From the NCBI RefSeq assembly GCF_015500055.1, contig NZ_CP045492.1, positions 1,932,501 to 1,996,500 on the forward strand: a stretch of 64,000 nucleotides of DNA. Direction: 5' to 3'. Below the pieces are notes generated by a model. The model did no database searches and was not told where the DNA came from. It was given only the letters and a program-made list of their open reading frames with translations. This DNA comes from Mesorhizobium sp. NBSH29 (GTDB taxonomy: Bacteria > Pseudomonadota > Alphaproteobacteria > Rhizobiales > Rhizobiaceae). The position numbers and the translations under genes were made by a program. Numbering within the stretch: the first letter of the stretch is position 1; each line of letters begins with the position of its first letter. Below are positions 63,836 through 64,000 of the stretch, piece after piece.

Positions 63836-64000
63836 ATGTGCCGCAACATCAAACCGTTGTTTAACTTCGAACCGCCCGCCACCCATGACGAAATTAGCGA
63901 CGCGGCGCTCCAGTTTGTCCGCAAGCTGAGCGGAACAACGAAACCGTCGAAGAAGAACGAGGCCGCGTTTCATGCGGCAGTACTCGACATAGCGGCAGTA
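63836..64000 (+). CDS. DUF2277 family protein, 5' end only
   Basis: 55 residues visible before the window ends. MCRNIKPLFNFEPPATHDEI and QFVRKLSGTTKPSKKNEAAFHAAV match the DUF2277 N-terminus; the small cytosolic family has no known function. The gene runs off the right edge. ATG with AGGAG 6 nt upstream. Confidence 0.87.
   Translation, partial: MCRNIKPLFNFEPPATHDEISDAALQFVRKLSGTTKPSKKNEAAFHAAVLDIAAV

Overview
The window reads as chromosomal DNA of an alphaproteobacterium of the Hyphomicrobiales (Rhizobiales), most like the Mesorhizobium/Brucella/Phyllobacteriaceae branch. The grounds are the split F0 ATP synthase operon with a b' subunit, a BacA transporter, HWE-type histidine kinases, BA14K, DUF1344 and DUF2865 proteins, RibB with a decayed cyclohydrolase II domain, and the core order pdxH-dnaJ-fabI-gpmB-aroC-ribB...hdac-xseB. 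I cannot name the genus from sequence alone. No rRNA, tRNA, CRISPR array or prophage was seen.

Layout. 1-7.5 kb: tail of a PaaI-type thioesterase, an MTA/SAH nucleosidase, two tandem paralogous AraC-type regulators and a ~1400-residue autotransporter built of about 14 repeats of ~49 residues. 7.6-15.2 kb: a stress-signalling island with an RsbQ-like alpha/beta hydrolase paired with a PAS hybrid histidine kinase (broken by a 1-bp frameshift), a membrane protein coupled to a 25-residue mini-protein, a YciF-like ferritin-fold protein, a single-domain response regulator with a three-PAS HWE kinase, and a second HWE kinase. Three of these transcription units carry the same GGAAC-N16-CATT element, the form expected of general-stress (EcfG/RpoE2-type) promoters. 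15.3-21.6 kb: ArsC-like protein, M29 aminopeptidase, an intact IS5/IS427-type insertion sequence, an MFS transporter, BacA and a polysaccharide deacetylase.

21.7-40 kb is housekeeping: YfgM-like protein and Der, a SleB-type wall hydrolase, atpI-B-E-F'-F, RNase HII, a radical SAM protein, moaB-ispE, an S49 peptidase with a TrmN6-like methyltransferase, an inositol monophosphatase-family enzyme, polyprenyl diphosphate synthase and a large TPR-LysM protein. 40-51 kb holds glyQ (no canonical start codon) and glyS with a small reverse ORF between them, then sua5, a D-2-hydroxyacid dehydrogenase, ubiA, purD and a GH25 lysozyme. 51.5-64 kb holds an acyl-CoA dehydrogenase/enoyl-CoA hydratase operon behind a 16-bp inverted repeat, BA14K, pdxH, a DnaJ-like protein, fabI, aroC, ribB, a remnant MFS gene, bluB under a cobalamin riboswitch, an HDAC-family amidohydrolase, xseB and the start of a DUF2277 gene.

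The most distinctive part is the stress island. An RsbQ/KAI2-fold hydrolase appears to feed a PAS sensor kinase, beside HWE kinases and general-stress-type promoters. The nearest thing to a new system here is the combination of that module, the SD-perfect mini-protein and the shared promoter element; the individual families are known.
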